A stretch of 64,000 nt of DNA. It comes from Dipteris shenzhenensis (Eukaryota > Polypodiophyta > Polypodiopsida > Gleicheniales). Below are positions 42,551 through 55,640 of this stretch, in pieces. The DNA lies in assembly GCA_047967505.1 (NCBI GenBank), contig CM106540.1. The stretch is one strand, 5' to 3'. Within the stretch, counting starts at the first letter, position 1, and each line of letters opens with the position of its first letter. Under the pieces are notes generated by a model. It did no database searches. It saw only the letters and a program-made list of their open reading frames with translations, and was not told the DNA's origin. The position numbers were made by a program, and so were the translations under genes.

Positions 42551-42807
42551 TGACAAAATATGAAGAGGGGAGAGGAGAAGAGTGGAGATGAGGAGAGAGG
42601 GCACAGCTAGAGACCACACCACAAATGACTAACTGTACACTAGATTTAGTTGAAAAAATAGAATATATACAAACCCTTTTAGGGTTAGGGTTAGGGGATC
42701 TAACCCTTTCCTTTATAGCACTCTATAAGGTTAGTGCTATGCACATATGATCATGTGATGGTGCTATGCACACATGATCACATGATGTTGAGCGTGAACT
42801 CTCAACA
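42551..42807 (-). repeat. LTR shared by copia C (as 5' LTR) and the end of copia E
   Basis: On the minus strand TGTTGAGAGTTCACGC...TATTTTGTCA, 257 bp. A degenerate primer site follows it toward C (plus GCTCTGATACTG, 42539-42550). On the other side it abuts the truncated RNase H of E without a polypurine tract. It carries TTTTAGGGTTAGGGTTAGGG near 42675 and a ~27-bp duplication (GCTATGCACA...) absent from the LTR at 49067. Confidence 0.82.
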
Positions 42808-45800
42808 TCACATGCACTTGTAGTGAGTGCTCTATATTCTGCTTCAGTCAAAGATAAAGAAACAGTTGGCTATTTGTTTGACAACCATGATATAGCACCT
42901 TGACCAAGGAAAAATGCATATCCCCGTGTTGATCTCTTGGTCTCATGATCTCCAGCATAGTCACTGTCACAGTATCCATGCACCCGTGGATGACTTCCTC
43001 TGTATTCTATCCCAAACTATCTTGTACCTCTGATGTATCTGAAGACTCTTTTGGCTGCATTCCAATGAGACTATTTTGGATTTGCCATAAACTGTGCTAG
43101 TGAGCTTACTGCATAATAAATATCTGGCCGTGTGATTGTCAAATATATAAGAGATCCGATGACCTGCCTGTAGTATCTATCATTAACTACAGGCTTTTCT
43201 GAATCTTTAGTAAGTTTCAAACTCTATTCCATGGGAGTGGCTGCAATCTTGCAATCTGCCATATGAAACTTCTTCAGGAGACTATCAACATACTTGAGCT
43301 GACTCATGAATGTGCTATCTGAATCTCTCTAGAACTAAATTCCAAGACAATAGTGCATAAGTCTAAGATCTTTCATGCCGAACTCTGCAGATAAGGCTTG
43401 TTTCAATTTTTTGATGAAGCCATCCTTGCTTCCTATCACAATTAGAACATCTACGTATAAAAGTGCAATAGTAATATCTTCCCCTTGAACTTTGTAGTAG
43501 AGAGTATGATCTGCATTGGACTTCATGTATCCCAGATCAGCAAAATACTTGTCAATTCTGCTGTACCAACTTTTGGGTGCTTGTTTTAAGCCGTAGAGAC
43601 TTTCTTGAGATGGCAAACCTTATTCTCCTTTCCTAGTTCAACATAATCTACTGGTTGTTGCATGTAGACTTCCTCGTCTAGATAACCATTGAGAAATGCA
43701 TTCCTGACATCAAGCTAATACACATTCCATGCGCTAAGTGTCGCTAGTAATATCAAGAATTGTATGGAATCCATCTTTGCTACTGGAGCATAAGTCTCAT
43801 CATAGTCTTGACCATATTGTTGTGCAAATCCTTTTGCAACTAATCTAGCTTTATGTCTCTGAATACTGCCATCTGGATTATACTTCACTTTGTATACCCA
43901 TTTGTTGGCTATGGCCTTCTATCCTGGTGGAAGGTCACATAATTCCCAAGTATTATTCTTATACAACGAATCCATTTGTTCATTCATAGTAGTTTGCCAT
44001 TCTGGCTTGTCTAATGCATCTTCGAAGTACACTGGCTCTTCTGTAGCCATGATAGTAGTCATAAGAGCATAGTTGGTGGTTTCCACCTAAATTGCTTTGC
44101 CTTTTTGAGCATATGTCAATCTCGCTGGAGGTCTGCTTTCCCTATAGACCATCTGAGCTGCTGTGGCTCTGCTTGTGGTGTTGCTGGCAATTCTTGCTCT
44201 TCTTCATCAACTTGTTCTGTAGATGACTGTGAAGTCGATGCTTCTATCTCCTGTGTAGGTCAGGTTTTCCATTCTGATTCCTCATCAAAGATTACATCTC
44301 TGGAGACAATGACGTTGCGGTTGATGGGATCATACAATTTGTATGCTTTGCTTTCTTCACTGTAGCTAACCATGATGCACTTGTGTGACTTTGCATCCAA
44401 TTTCCTGCGATGATCATCATGTATGTGGGCATATGCTATGCAACCAAATATGCAAAGATGCCCAATGTGTGGCTTGTGTCCAGTGAATGCTTCATAAGGA
44501 GTCATACCTTGTATCGGTTCGGTAGGAAGCCGATTAAGCAAGTAGTTAGTTGTAGCTATTGCTTCTGCGTACTGATTTGAAAGATGCTTTTCACTAAGAA
44601 TTGCTCTAGCACTGCCTGCTAAATTCCCATTCTTCCTTTCAGCTATTGCATTCTGCTAAGGAGTATCTGCACATGTGAATTGTCTTCGAATGCCATGATT
44701 TTTGTAAAAGTTCATGAATGCTAAAGACATGTATTCACCTCCTCTGTCTGATCTCATGATCTTGATCTTTTTGCCTGTCTGGTTTTCTACTATGGCTTTG
44801 AATTCTTGAAATCTGGAAAACAATTCAGATTTCTCTTTCAAAAAGTAGACCCAACAATATCTACTGTAGTCGTCGATGAAGGTCAAGTAATAAAGTGAAC
44901 CATTGATGCTGCAGGTCTGGGCATAACCCCATACATCTGTATGTATCAAATCAAGAATACGTCGTGCACGAGAGGTACTTCTGACAAAGTTGGTTGGATT
45001 TTGTTTGCCGAAGCAGCATGCTTCGCAAACCTTTCCAAGAAACTATAGCTTCGGAATCCCAATTGCCATATTCTGATTCCTGAGATATAACAAGTACTTG
45101 AAGTTGAGATGACCATATCTCTTGTGCCATTTTGCAGACAGTGGTATCTATTGCACTTGAGCTGACATGGCATCCTTATCTGGTACTGTAGCTAGCATTC
45201 TGTATAAGTGTCCTTCCTTGACACCTTTTGCTACTAGCTGACATCTTTTGGATTTGTCTCTAATAGTGCATTCATCATAGTCCAAGATGACTTTGTGATT
45301 GTGTTCTGTCATTTGACCTACTGACAAAAGGTTTTTGCTGAGCTTTGTAACATAGAGCACATCTTTGACTAATCCTTTTGTACTAGTGAAATTGTTCATA
45401 GGGATAACACCTATCGGTGTATTGTCTACTATGTAGATGACATTTTTCTATCCTTCTAATGGTTTCATTTCTGTGAACCATTCGTGATGATTTGTCATAT
45501 GAGATGATGCACCGCTGTCGATGTACCAAGGATCCTATTCCACTTGGTCAACTTGATAGCTGAAATCCTCTTTGGGATTGAAATCAGTGTCTAGGTACAA
45601 TGTCTAGGTACAATGTATCAGTCTGATGCAATTCCTCCCTTGCAAGAAACATATTTCCATGTTCATTTGCAAAATGACTGTGACTAGAATGTCCACCATG
45701 ATGATTTCCTTTGCCTCGGGAATTCCCTCGATTACTACTCGATTGACCGCCTTGGTCGTACTGCTTCTTGCGGCAATCTCTTTCATAGTGTCCAAACTTG

Positions 45801-46730
45801 TGATAGTAGTTGGATTGAATGTTTGACACATTGGTGGATGCATTCCCTCGTCCTTGAAATCTTCCTCGGTTGGAATGATTTCCTCTTTGCTAATTCTGAT
45901 GTTGCTGAGGATGATGCTAATGTTGATGCTAACTTTGATTTTGTTGATGATGACCACTTTTCTGGTATGATCTACCTCTGTTTCTACTTTTGCCTCTGTT
46001 TCTATCTGAAGTTATGAATGCTTGATCATTAGAATGACCTTTATGTGCTTAAATGGCCTGAGTCCTAAGTTCTTCACCAACTAGAACTGATTGAAGTTCT
46101 TCCAGTGTTGGAATTTGCCGTTGGATGGCAATACTCTAGACTAGATTCTCGTATCCCTCTCCTAGTCTGTTCAGAATGACTTGAACCATTTCTACATGGT
46201 TCATAGTCTCTCCCCTACTGCTACAATTGATTGTTGTAGTCTTTAATGCAGAGTACATAAGCATGACTGGTTTCACTGCTATTGAGGAAACTCTGGTTGA
46301 TCTGGTTTCTCAAGGTGAGAATCCTGGATGTGTTCTTGGACTCGTAGAGAGCTGCGAACATATCCCATGCTTCTTTTGATTTCTTGACTGTGTTGAGTTG
46401 TCCTAGCATGACATCTTGCACATTCTACTTGATCAGGTGATAGGCATACTTGTCTTTCTTATCCCATTCTGCTTGAGCTCAGGCAATGGCAGGATCTGCT
46501 ACTAGTGCAGAAACTGTTTATGTAGATGTAGATCCCGATGTAGATTCCGTAGCTGGTGCTGTGACAATAGATGGAGTAGAGCTACTGGTGGCTAGATTGT
46601 CCAATGGTCTAGGTGTAGACTCCCATTTGTCCTGAAGCACAAGAATGGTCTCCATTCGGTATTTCCATGTACCGTAATTGGAGTTGTCTAACTTAGCAAA
46701 TGCCTCCAGATTGAGGTTGCTAGTTGACAT
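42808..46730 (-). mobile_element. Copia E: degenerate gag-pol, sister copy of C
   Basis: The minus-strand Gag ATG at 46730 opens MSTSNLNLEAFAKLDNSNYG. It continues through Gag (KEAWDMFAALYESKN), the RG-rich part, the protease site near 45515 (YIDSGASSH), pre-integrase, integrase ([67 protein letters not shown]), RT ([30 protein letters not shown], where the YVDD core reads YVDV) and the first part of RNase H (near 42830, TEAEYRALTTSA). Many stops and indels. RNase H is cut at 42808, where the LTR begins. The last ~80 residues of RNase H and the polypurine tract are missing. Confidence 0.9.
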
Positions 46731-49054
46731 GGTGCAAGAAATGTACTCAAAAGTGTCGTGAAAATCTCTGTATGAATCAACTGCAAATACACTAAATATG
46801 CCAAGTGAAATCTCTAAACCATCGGTGAAGATAGAACTACAGTATATAAAATTTGATCTGTATTACAAGGCTTGTGGCAATGATGCTGGGAATAGCCAAG
46901 AGGCTTTACAAGGCTAAAATGATGTGCACAATGCCGTGAGATAGCCAAATAGGCTTTACAATGGTGGCATGTGTGTGTAAAATCAAATGCTATCTACCCA
47001 CTGAATCAATCCGCAATGCCTCTAAACTCTGAAGTCTACTCACTGAACTGATGAACGTAAGGTTTCAGGTAATGTAATGATGTGAAACCGTATGTGAGCA
47101 TATGGACTGACTCCCAGTAGGTACTAGTCGAGAATTTCGGGCATGGCTTAGATGGGCAACTTGGGGAAATTCAAAGTGTCCCCTCTATGGCGATCTAGTC
47201 TACTCTAATCTAGATCTAAATCAATCATCGATCGATGAAAGAACAGCAAATAATTCCTTTTCTTTTGTTCTTTTTAAGTGTTGGGTCAGATGCATCGATG
47301 TAGAGGCAAATGTGCATGAAGGAAGTGGTTTTGTCGGTGAGGCTCAAATGTGAGTGTAACTTTCGCCGAAATGTGCACGTGATGTGACGAGGCATAGAGC
47401 ACGAAAAAATGAGAGACTTTCCTTTTTGGAGCGCCCTCAAATTCTTCCTGGATCAAGAGATATGACTTGATCTAGGTGGAGGGGCAAAAGGAGTGCAAAT
47501 GGTGCTCAATGATGATGTGGCACTATGCTTAGCAAGAGGTGTGCCAGTGAAGCTCTGTGCTGAGATGGTAGGAGTGATCACATGAAGTGCTTGTGGAGCA
47601 CTGTGTGTGCCTATAGAGGTCAGTGCTGACTGGATAGTTGAGGTGGCACTGATGATGTGGTAGAGGTGACACTGCTGAGGTGGCACTGATGACATGGTAG
47701 TGGTTATGTGAAAGATGATGTGTCAAGTGATGTGGCATAGGTGATGTGGCCTGTTGACGTGGCTATCGGTGATGATGTGGCAGTCGATGATGACATGGTA
47801 GATAAGGTCTGACACGTGGTTGGTCCTTGACCAAGCCCTGGTGTGGTGACCTTAAGGATAAGGTTGGTGATAAGGGTAACTGCCACATGTCATTACACGG
47901 AGGATCGAAATCTCCACAATATGCCGACAGAATCTCAAGATTCCATCCTTTGTCGTCGTCTCTCTCGTTGTGGTAGATGGCTAGCCGTAGGAGTCGCTGC
48001 AGCTATTTTTGAGGCAGTTTGCACTGGAGTCAATGAGCCCAGAGCGTGCGTGTCTATTATAGAGGCTCACACGTTTGGTGGCACTGCTCATTGTTGAAGA
48101 AGGCCGCTAGCTATTGGCGCTATGAGTCGTCGGAGATGGTGCAGTTCGCTTAGGAAAGGAAACTCTAGCCTTTGCCTTAGAAGGGAGATCTGTACTGATA
48201 GGAGCTATTGCTAAAGCGTCATCAGAGCCGGCGTTGTGGAAGCTGTGGGCAGCAGAGCGGTCCCTATTGAAGTTTGGAAAAGCTTTCCTATTCACTGGCT
48301 TGCTGTAGTTGGAGCTAAGGTGACTCGCACCGAGAGATATGGAGCCCGTCAAGTCATTGGTGCTAGCTGTGTTGGGGAGTTGATTGAAGGAGCCATCGGT
48401 GCTGTAGGCTGGAGATCATCTAGGATATGCAGAATCGCCTATTGGAGCTGCACATGGAGGTGTGTTGTGTGGCCCTCGTTGAATGCTTGAAGGTCCTCAC
48501 ATTCGTGAGTGCTATAGTAGAAGGGAAGGCTTTGGCTGCTCAGCTACAGTCGAGGACTTTGGATGTGGCTTAGAGGGGCTGCCGACCATGAGGAGCTTTG
48601 GAAGGCTTAAGCTATAGTTGTTGGGCTCCCTTAAGCTCCCTTGGTAAGCTCCTGCTTACCATTTGAGTATGCGGAGCATGGAATCTTTTCTTGAGACAAA
48701 TTGAGAATCTTGTTGACCTTTGTAATGCCTAGCTTGAAGATACACAAGGAATTTCTCGAAGCAGCTTCAAAGCTTTCTTGAGATCCACTACCAAGAGCTT
48801 AGAGACCTCTTAGAGAACTAGAGTACCCTCTCTGACAATAAGAATGTCCCAAGGAATGAATTGAAATCCTCACAAGGAAATATCAAGAAATGAACGGAAA
48901 TCTCTTAAGCAATGATGGAAATTTTCTCTCAAATGGACAGAATTTTTTTCTCAACGGAAGTGAAGGGAAGGATCTCACAATTACTCAAGAGAACTCTCAA
49001 TCTCACAATCTCTCTCACATAGAAGGATGGCACCTCAGCAGAAGGCAGAACCAC
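46731..49054 (-). other. 2.3-kb untranslated leader of copia E
   Basis: Matches the C leader along most of its length, including the unique gag-proximal part, the GATGATGTGGCA array (47500-47800) and the CTCTCAACGGAAG part (48930-49020). The middle portion (47900-48800) is strongly rearranged relative to C. No convincing ORF. Confidence 0.7.
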
Positions 49055-49066
49055 GCTCTGATACCA
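49055..49066 (-). other. Primer-binding site of copia E
   Basis: Plus GCTCTGATACCA is the exact complement of TGGTATCAGAGC, directly inside the 5' LTR. Confidence 0.9.
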
Positions 49067-49296
49067 TGACAAAATATGAAGAGGGGAGAGGAGAAGAGTG
49101 GAGATGAGGAGAGAGGGCACAGCTAGAGAGCACACCATAAATGACTAATTGTACACTAGATTTAGTTGAAAAAATAGAATATATACAAACCCTTTTAGGG
49201 TTAGGGTTAGGGGATCTAACCCTTTCCTTTATGGCAATCTATAAGGTTAGTGCTATGCACACATGATCACATGATGTTGAGCGTGAACTCTCAACA
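49067..49296 (-). repeat. 5' LTR of copia E
   Basis: 230 bp, same ends as the LTR at 42551-42807. Includes the telomere-like run TTTTAGGGTTAGGGTTAGGG (about 49194). Its outer end joins directly to copia F integrase sequence. Confidence 0.87.
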
Positions 49297-50841
49297 TGGT
49301 GGTGGTGAGTTTGTTTCTACAGAGTTTGGAGATTTTTGCAAGAGCAAAGGGATCAAGTGACAAACGACGACACCACATATGCTTCAGCAAAATTTGGTTG
49401 TTGAATGCCAAATGCGGACCACCATGGAGATGGGGAGGTGTATGTTGAAAGGTGTCGCACTGCCAAACCACTTTTGGGCTGAGGCTGTCAATACTGTGGC
49501 TTACATCCTTAATTGCAGCAGCTATACAAAGGAACTCAAAGGTAAAACACCACATGAGGCTTATAGCAGTAACAAGCCATCTGTCTCCCACTACAAAACG
49601 TTTGAATGTGAATGCTATGTGCATGTACCATACAAAGAGAGAAACAAGCTACAACCAAAAAGCACCAAATGTATCTTCTTAGGCTATTGTGATGAGAAGA
49701 AAGCCTATGAGTTGTATGACTGAGAGGCAAAGAAGATCATAGCGAGCCACGATGTGCTGTTCAGGGAGCAGCCACATGCAGTGGAGGCAGAGAAGAGCTC
49801 TTCCACTTTATCAACAAGCGAAGAGGTAATTCACTATGGACCTATCCCAAGAGCTATAAAGGAGGAGGAAATATCAGATGATGAAGGTATAAGTCACCAA
49901 CCTGTTGTTACACCACCGAAAAAGCCATTGCCGCGATGGGTAAGGTAGCTCTATGACCATGATAACCAGATGCCTATGTCTGTTGAGCAGCATGCGGATG
50001 GACCAAGGCGGTCTCAGTGAATCAAGGAGCAAAGGAGGGCTTCTACTCACATAGTCAATATGGCCTTGATGGCTGAGATTATTGCAGAAGTAAAGGAGCA
50101 TGCAAGTTTGGAGGAAGCACTTGCAGGCCGAGATTGGAAAAACGCTATGCAAGTAGAATATGACAACATCATGGAGAATGAAACTTGAGAAGTGGTAGAT
50201 CGACCACCTAACAGAAAGTTATTGGCACCAAGTGGGTTTGGAAGGTAAAGTACAAGGCCAATGCGACTTTGGAAAAGTACAAAGCCAGATTGGTTGCATG
50301 TGGATTTTCACAGGTTGAAGGGTTTGATTTTCAGGAATCTTTTGCTCCGACTGCTAGAATGACCACTATTCGCACAGTACTATCGGTGGCTGCTCTCCTA
50401 AAAAGTGGCTAGTTTATCAAATGGATGTTAAATCAGCATTCTTGACTGGTGACCTCAAGGAGGAGGTGTACATGGCTCAGCCACCAAGGTTTGAGGCCCC
50501 CCATTCTGAGAACAAGGTATGCAAACTGAAGAAGGCTCTGTACGGGGGTTGAAACAGGTGCCAAGAGCATGGTACCAACGGATAGACAAATTCTTTCATA
50601 AATTAAACTTTAAAAGATGTGCCTCAGATGCTAACTTGTATGTGTACAAGAAAGGTGGAAAATCTGTTATTATTGTTCTATATGTGGATGATCTCCTTAT
50701 TACAAGTGACTACTATGAAGACACGATCCAGCAGACTAGAGAGATGTTGAGCGCAAAGTTTGAGATGATAGACTTAGGCTTGATGCACTACTATTTGGGG
50801 ATTGAAGTTTGGCAAGAGCCAGGTAAGATCTTCATCGCTTG
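49297..50841 (+). mobile_element. Copia F: truncated integrase to RT relic
   Basis: The plus strand begins inside the integrase core right at the E LTR (GGEFVSTEFGDFCKSKGIK, then a stop). It continues PNHFWAEAVNTVAYILN, then SVSHYKTFECECYVHVP and KCIFLGYCDEKKAYELYD, an acidic linker with stops, and RT (GTKWVWKVKYKAN, KARLVACGFSQVEGFDF, KQVPRAWYQRIDKFFHK, the intact active site YVDDLLIT near 50680, MHYYLGIEVWQEPGKIFIA). It stops at 50841 with no RNase H or LTR. Several frameshifts, for example at 50410-50550. A different family from C/E and D. Confidence 0.9.
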
Positions 50842-52340
50842 AGATTACTTTGTTATTTATTTATTGGGATTTACTGAAACAAGCGCGGTGGTTGTTTGGG
50901 AAGTACTAAAGGTTATATTTTGTGGGGATTGCAGTTAATCCTAAACCAAGGAAAATGCATTTCCTTGGCAGTGCCTACCTCCTCTAGCCTTAAATATCAT
51001 ACAACTAACCTATCACATTCATTAATGTAATGTGTGGGAAATCTATCAGTACACGGGAAGTCTTCAAAGATGGCAAAATTTCTCATTGGATTACATCATT
51101 GAGCATGTCAAGATAGCTTGATTTGACATATTAGAATATGTGAACAATTACAGCTTGGATAGCAAGAGAGAAAACTAAGTTTAAAAACTTGATAGGTCTC
51201 AAGTGAAGAAGCAGCAAAGGAGCAGAGATGGAAAGCCATAGTAGCAATGGCAGTTTTTCTACCGCTTATCTTGAGCTTGATGATACCATTTCGCAAGGAG
51301 TCCCTTGGCAACCCAAGATTGTCATAGATGATATTAATCGCTTGAAAAAGGAACATAGAGTTCCCAAGAGTTTCATTCACAAGATGGTCATATTGCAAGA
51401 GGAACATTAGGAAGGCCTTCAATATTAAAGAACCCACAGTTTGCGAAGTATGTTGCTAAAGGCTCCCAATGTGCGAAGTGTCGAGCCCTTGTCCTAGAAT
51501 CCTTGTGTAAATATAAATTCCTTCAAAGATCTGGGACTTGATCTCTTGGAATCTTGGATATATATTAACTAGGAGTTTTTTAGGGGCTAATCACTCCTCT
51601 AATACAGTCAGCTTTTCAATAGAACTTGAGCTAAGTAGAAAATTGTCTTCTTTGAAAAACAAAAAAGTAGTAAATTGTCTTTGTATTTATCCATCCTTAG
51701 ATATAATGGTGGTCTCTTTTCAAAACGTAGAAGAGTAAAACTTGGTTGTATACTACCCTGGTATTTTACTTTAAAGTCAATATTAGATAAAGTGGGAAGA
51801 ATTTTGCATTTTGAGAATGAAATTTTAATCTTATTCTTGCTATATATCAAACATACAAACTCCAATTTTGTCAAAGTTTGCAAATTTAGACTCTACTATT
51901 TGAGATCTTCCAATGATATGTTACATGAGGGGCTTTTGATAAAGTGAGATAAAGGTTCACTGGACTCCATTGTTTCTTATGGAATATTTTCCTTGTATGC
52001 AACCAAGGAAACTGCAATTGGATCCCATGACGTGCGATCAAATGACTAAAAACAAACACAGTGGTTGTTTGGGATATACTAAAAATAATCGTGGGTTTAA
52101 TGTATCGTTTGGAATTTACAAAAACAAGCACAGTGGTTGTTTGGGACACGTGATGAGGATCCAAGTGCCTTTCTTGCAACACATGATGAGGATCCAGGTG
52201 CCCTACAGACTGCACATTCATTGATGAGACATGGGCATCAATCCCCATGGAGCAATGTTCCAATACGACCAAATCTCAAGTCATTCACAGCTTGCATGCA
52301 TAGGTCAAAACCTATGAGTGTTTGGAATATACTTGTCTTT
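50842..52340. other. Spacer with dispersed TTGTTTGGGATATACTAA repeat
   Basis: No recognisable gene. A small frame at 51228-51410 (TISQGVPWQPKIVIDDINRL) has no known motif. The word GGTTGTTTGGGA(T/A)(A/G)TACTAA occurs near 50890 and 52055, with a partial copy (GGTTGTTTGGGA) near 52130, and another cluster is at 16448-16560. A ~34-bp direct repeat (GATGAGGATCCA(A/G)GTGCC) is at 52152-52205. Confidence 0.5.
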
Positions 52341-52589
52341 TAGTTTCTTGATGTAGCAGGGCTTCCATTGCTCAAAACTCATCTGCCAAATTGAAATGTC
52401 GGGATTCTCATCCATAAAATTAATTTACAATCCATTCACTGACCCAACATGCAGGCCCCCTTTTTACACTACTATCAAAAAAACAAAACAAAATACAGTA
52501 TGTGCAAAAATGCAATCTAATTAAACTAATCAACCTATGGGAAAACAAAACAATTTCAATCCCCAAGCTGGATTAATATAGTCATATAT

Positions 52590-53240
52590 AGTAAGGTACT
52601 AGCAATACAAGACAATTTCAACCATCGTGTTGGTTTAGGGCAGCCACAATTTCAACCACCGGGCTAGTTTAGGACACGGTCACAACTTCAACCACCACAC
52701 TAGTTTAGGACATTTCAACTACCGGGCTGGATTAGCCTGACGGTCCCAGTTAGACAATAAGAAGTATATTGCTTTTATTTTTGAATTTCACAATTAGAAA
52801 ATAACAATATATTTCTTTTCATTTCTTTATTTTTGTTCAACCACAATTTTAATCAAATATGTTGTTTGACTAGAATTAGCACCGGTCTAAATTAGGACAA
52901 TCACGTTAAGTCCAAGCCATCCTAGTACTTAATTTAGAAATCAACTTTAACTAAATTAAGTACTAAAAAACACAGTAATTTCAACCACCGAGCTTGTCAA
53001 CAACTAATGTATGTTCAACGACACTGGTGTTTGAGCTGAACCACCCAAGGTTGCATGACGTTCCAACCACTAGGCTCGTTTAGTAAAATAACAATATATT
53101 GTTGTTCTATTGCAAAATATATTTATGTTACTTTAAGTTCAACCACATTGATTTAGGACAATCACATAAGTGGTGTTTTAGCTGAACCAACCACGGTTGC
53201 AAGATGTTCCAACCACTGGGCTGGTTTAGGACAATCACAT
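52590..53240. repeat. Degenerate repeats: CAACCACCGGGCTAGTTTAGG
   Basis: Copies of (T)TCAACCACCGGGCT, then GGTTTAGGACA, recur about every 35-45 bp at 52610-52730 and again at 52980-53250, separated by AT-rich sequence. Non-coding. Confidence 0.6.
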
Positions 53241-53289
53241 TAAGTCCAAGCCAGCCTAGTTCTTGTGTTCGAACTGAGGCCAAAGGGCA

Positions 53290-54420
53290 CGCTATTGGGT
53301 TTAAACCATGCTTATTACAAGACCAGACCATGCTTGATATCAGGCCATGCTTACTATAGAAATATACTATCAATTAGACCATGCATGTTATTATACCATG
53401 CTAGTTGATAGATGTAGTTAATGGACCATGCTATGTTTTACTTCCTTCCAATAAACTCTCCATAACTCTTCAACCTCTTCTCTCTTTCCTATGAAACGTA
53501 CATCAACATGAAGCATATTTCAAGTCGTATCCTTTTGTGGCACTACCGTGGCACTGAATTATGGATGTAAGCTTTAGTAGAAATTATAGGAATATGTGTC
53601 TAATGATAGTTTGCCAAATGATTTTGAGCTTCTTCAAGGGGCTTCTATGAAGGATGTGCCATATTTCCCCAGAGCATCTTCATCTCCCTTTATACATATC
53701 ACTTCATGTCATATTGAGCTATAAGATCTTGTTTCAGCAATGCATCACCCTTCTCTTTGGAATAGATCGACTTGGTGATGGCCTTCGCTAATCCTTTTCT
53801 TTGCAAGTGCTAACTATTAAGTATCTTGGGATGTTAGCATATTCATCTTTATCTGATAGAAGCAAGGAGAATAAGATGCCTAGGGTTTTGTTTGCATAAA
53901 GTGTATATCTTAACTCTCTTTCCTAGTGGTAAGGATTCTTGTCACTGAGTTTGAATGAAGTACGAAGCTAAGAGATGTGTGAAGTTTCACTACCCCCAAC
54001 TTCGTTTTGGTGGAGACACTAGGTAAGTTTGTCCTTGGATTCATTTGGCCTTGGATTGCATGTTGCACCTAGTATGGTCATGTTTTTTCTTATGTTTAGC
54101 ATTATCTAGCTAATGGACCATTCTAGTTATAAAAAAATACTACTTAGTACCATCTACTTGGAAGTATCAAATGCTTAGTTATAAGAGCTTGCTAGTTAGC
54201 ATAATACATGGATCAAATCAGTCTTCTTATTAGATCACATTAGTTAGAATCATGTAGTTATCTAACCATGCCACTTAGAAACCTCCACTTGGAAGGGTCA
54301 AATGCTAGTTATCAGACAGTGCTTGCTAGTTACCAGACCATGCTTATTAGTAGACCTTGCAATTTAGCATTATCTAGCTATTGAGGATGTTGGTTCTCAG
54401 ATGTTCTACTAGATATCACA
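53290..54420. repeat. Dispersed ACCATGCTTGTTAGTTA-type words
   Basis: (G)ACCATGCT(T/A) words recur at 53310-53440 and at 54110-54370, with CTAGTTAT and AGCATTATCTAGCTA partners. The region between is AT-rich with no gene. Confidence 0.45.
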
Positions 54421-55636
54421 ATATATTGCATTATTTATCTTAGAATTTTATAATACAACATGAAGGACAAAGTAGCATGAATTGCTCCTACTAATTAGCA
54501 TAGAGTTCAAAGTAGTAGCAAAACATAAATTAATAGTGATATTAGAAGACACGGTGGGAATTACAAAAAGGTGAAGGAACACATATAGCAACGGAAGCAT
54601 AATTGCATAACAAAACATGTTGCTATCTCACGATGAGTATTAGCTAATCACCATGAAGTGCAAGTGAAATCAACTTAGTGAGATTGATGTACCCAAGGCT
54701 CATCAAGGAGGTTCATGGCGTAACTTTTCGGCCCCATTCGCTTTCAATGAACATCCTTATAGTTAGTTAGGGATACGTGCATCTCATATTTCAAAATGTG
54801 AATACCAATTCTTCCATTTTATCTGTGGTTTGTCTGCCTCATTTTTGCTTTCAATGTGAATTCAATGAGAATAGTTTGTTAGCATTGGGTTCCACCTGGA
54901 ATTTTCTTGTACAAGAATTAATGGGGGACCTCAAGATAGCTTGATATTTTCCGCAATAGATATGCTTTCCTTTGAATTCAACATCATGGAAAATGTTTAT
55001 ACTTGAAGAACCATGCCCCTTTAAAACCTAGCCACTTATGTCTTGCAAACATTGGAAAAGATAGAAGTTTGAATTGCAGCCTCCTTCAATGTAGACTATT
55101 CTTGAAGGGCTGATACGACAAGTTGTTAATTGACTAAATTCTAGACTTCATGTCTATCTTTTGTGACAATGCTATCAATCCTATCCTTGAGACCTTTCAC
55201 AAAATTGGAGGACATTTTTCTATTTGTCATCATTGAGAAATTGCACTCCACCATACCACTTGATAAGTTTCTTCTCCTCCTATTGTTTCCTCTTCCTTTG
55301 CCTCTCATACTACCTAATAATGGTAAGAGAATATGGGTCTTGTGAGTTGGGATTCATACTTCGTAATGGGACATCCCTTTCACAATCTTCTATCATCAAC
55401 TATAAACATAGATATGCTATGATAATTAGTTAAGGAAATAGCCAAGATATCTAGAATAACTTCATATGCAAATAGTGTTTATATGTCTTTAAGCATTGTC
55501 TTTGTGGCAATGACTTTTTTCTGATCTAATGCTGATGAATGGTTCTCCAGATACCTATGGAGACAGAGAAAGTGGAAGAACATGGAGAGGATTTGAGAGG
55601 AATGAAATGAGGGATGGTCTCAAACAATGCTGTGAT

Positions 55637-55640
<4 letters not shown>
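54421..55640. other. AT-rich spacer, no gene
   Basis: No credible coding frame and no repeat I can define. Confidence 0.4.

Noticed and set aside
42670-42700. Interstitial telomere
   Set aside because: Only about three units and present in both copies of the LTR, so it is part of the LTR.
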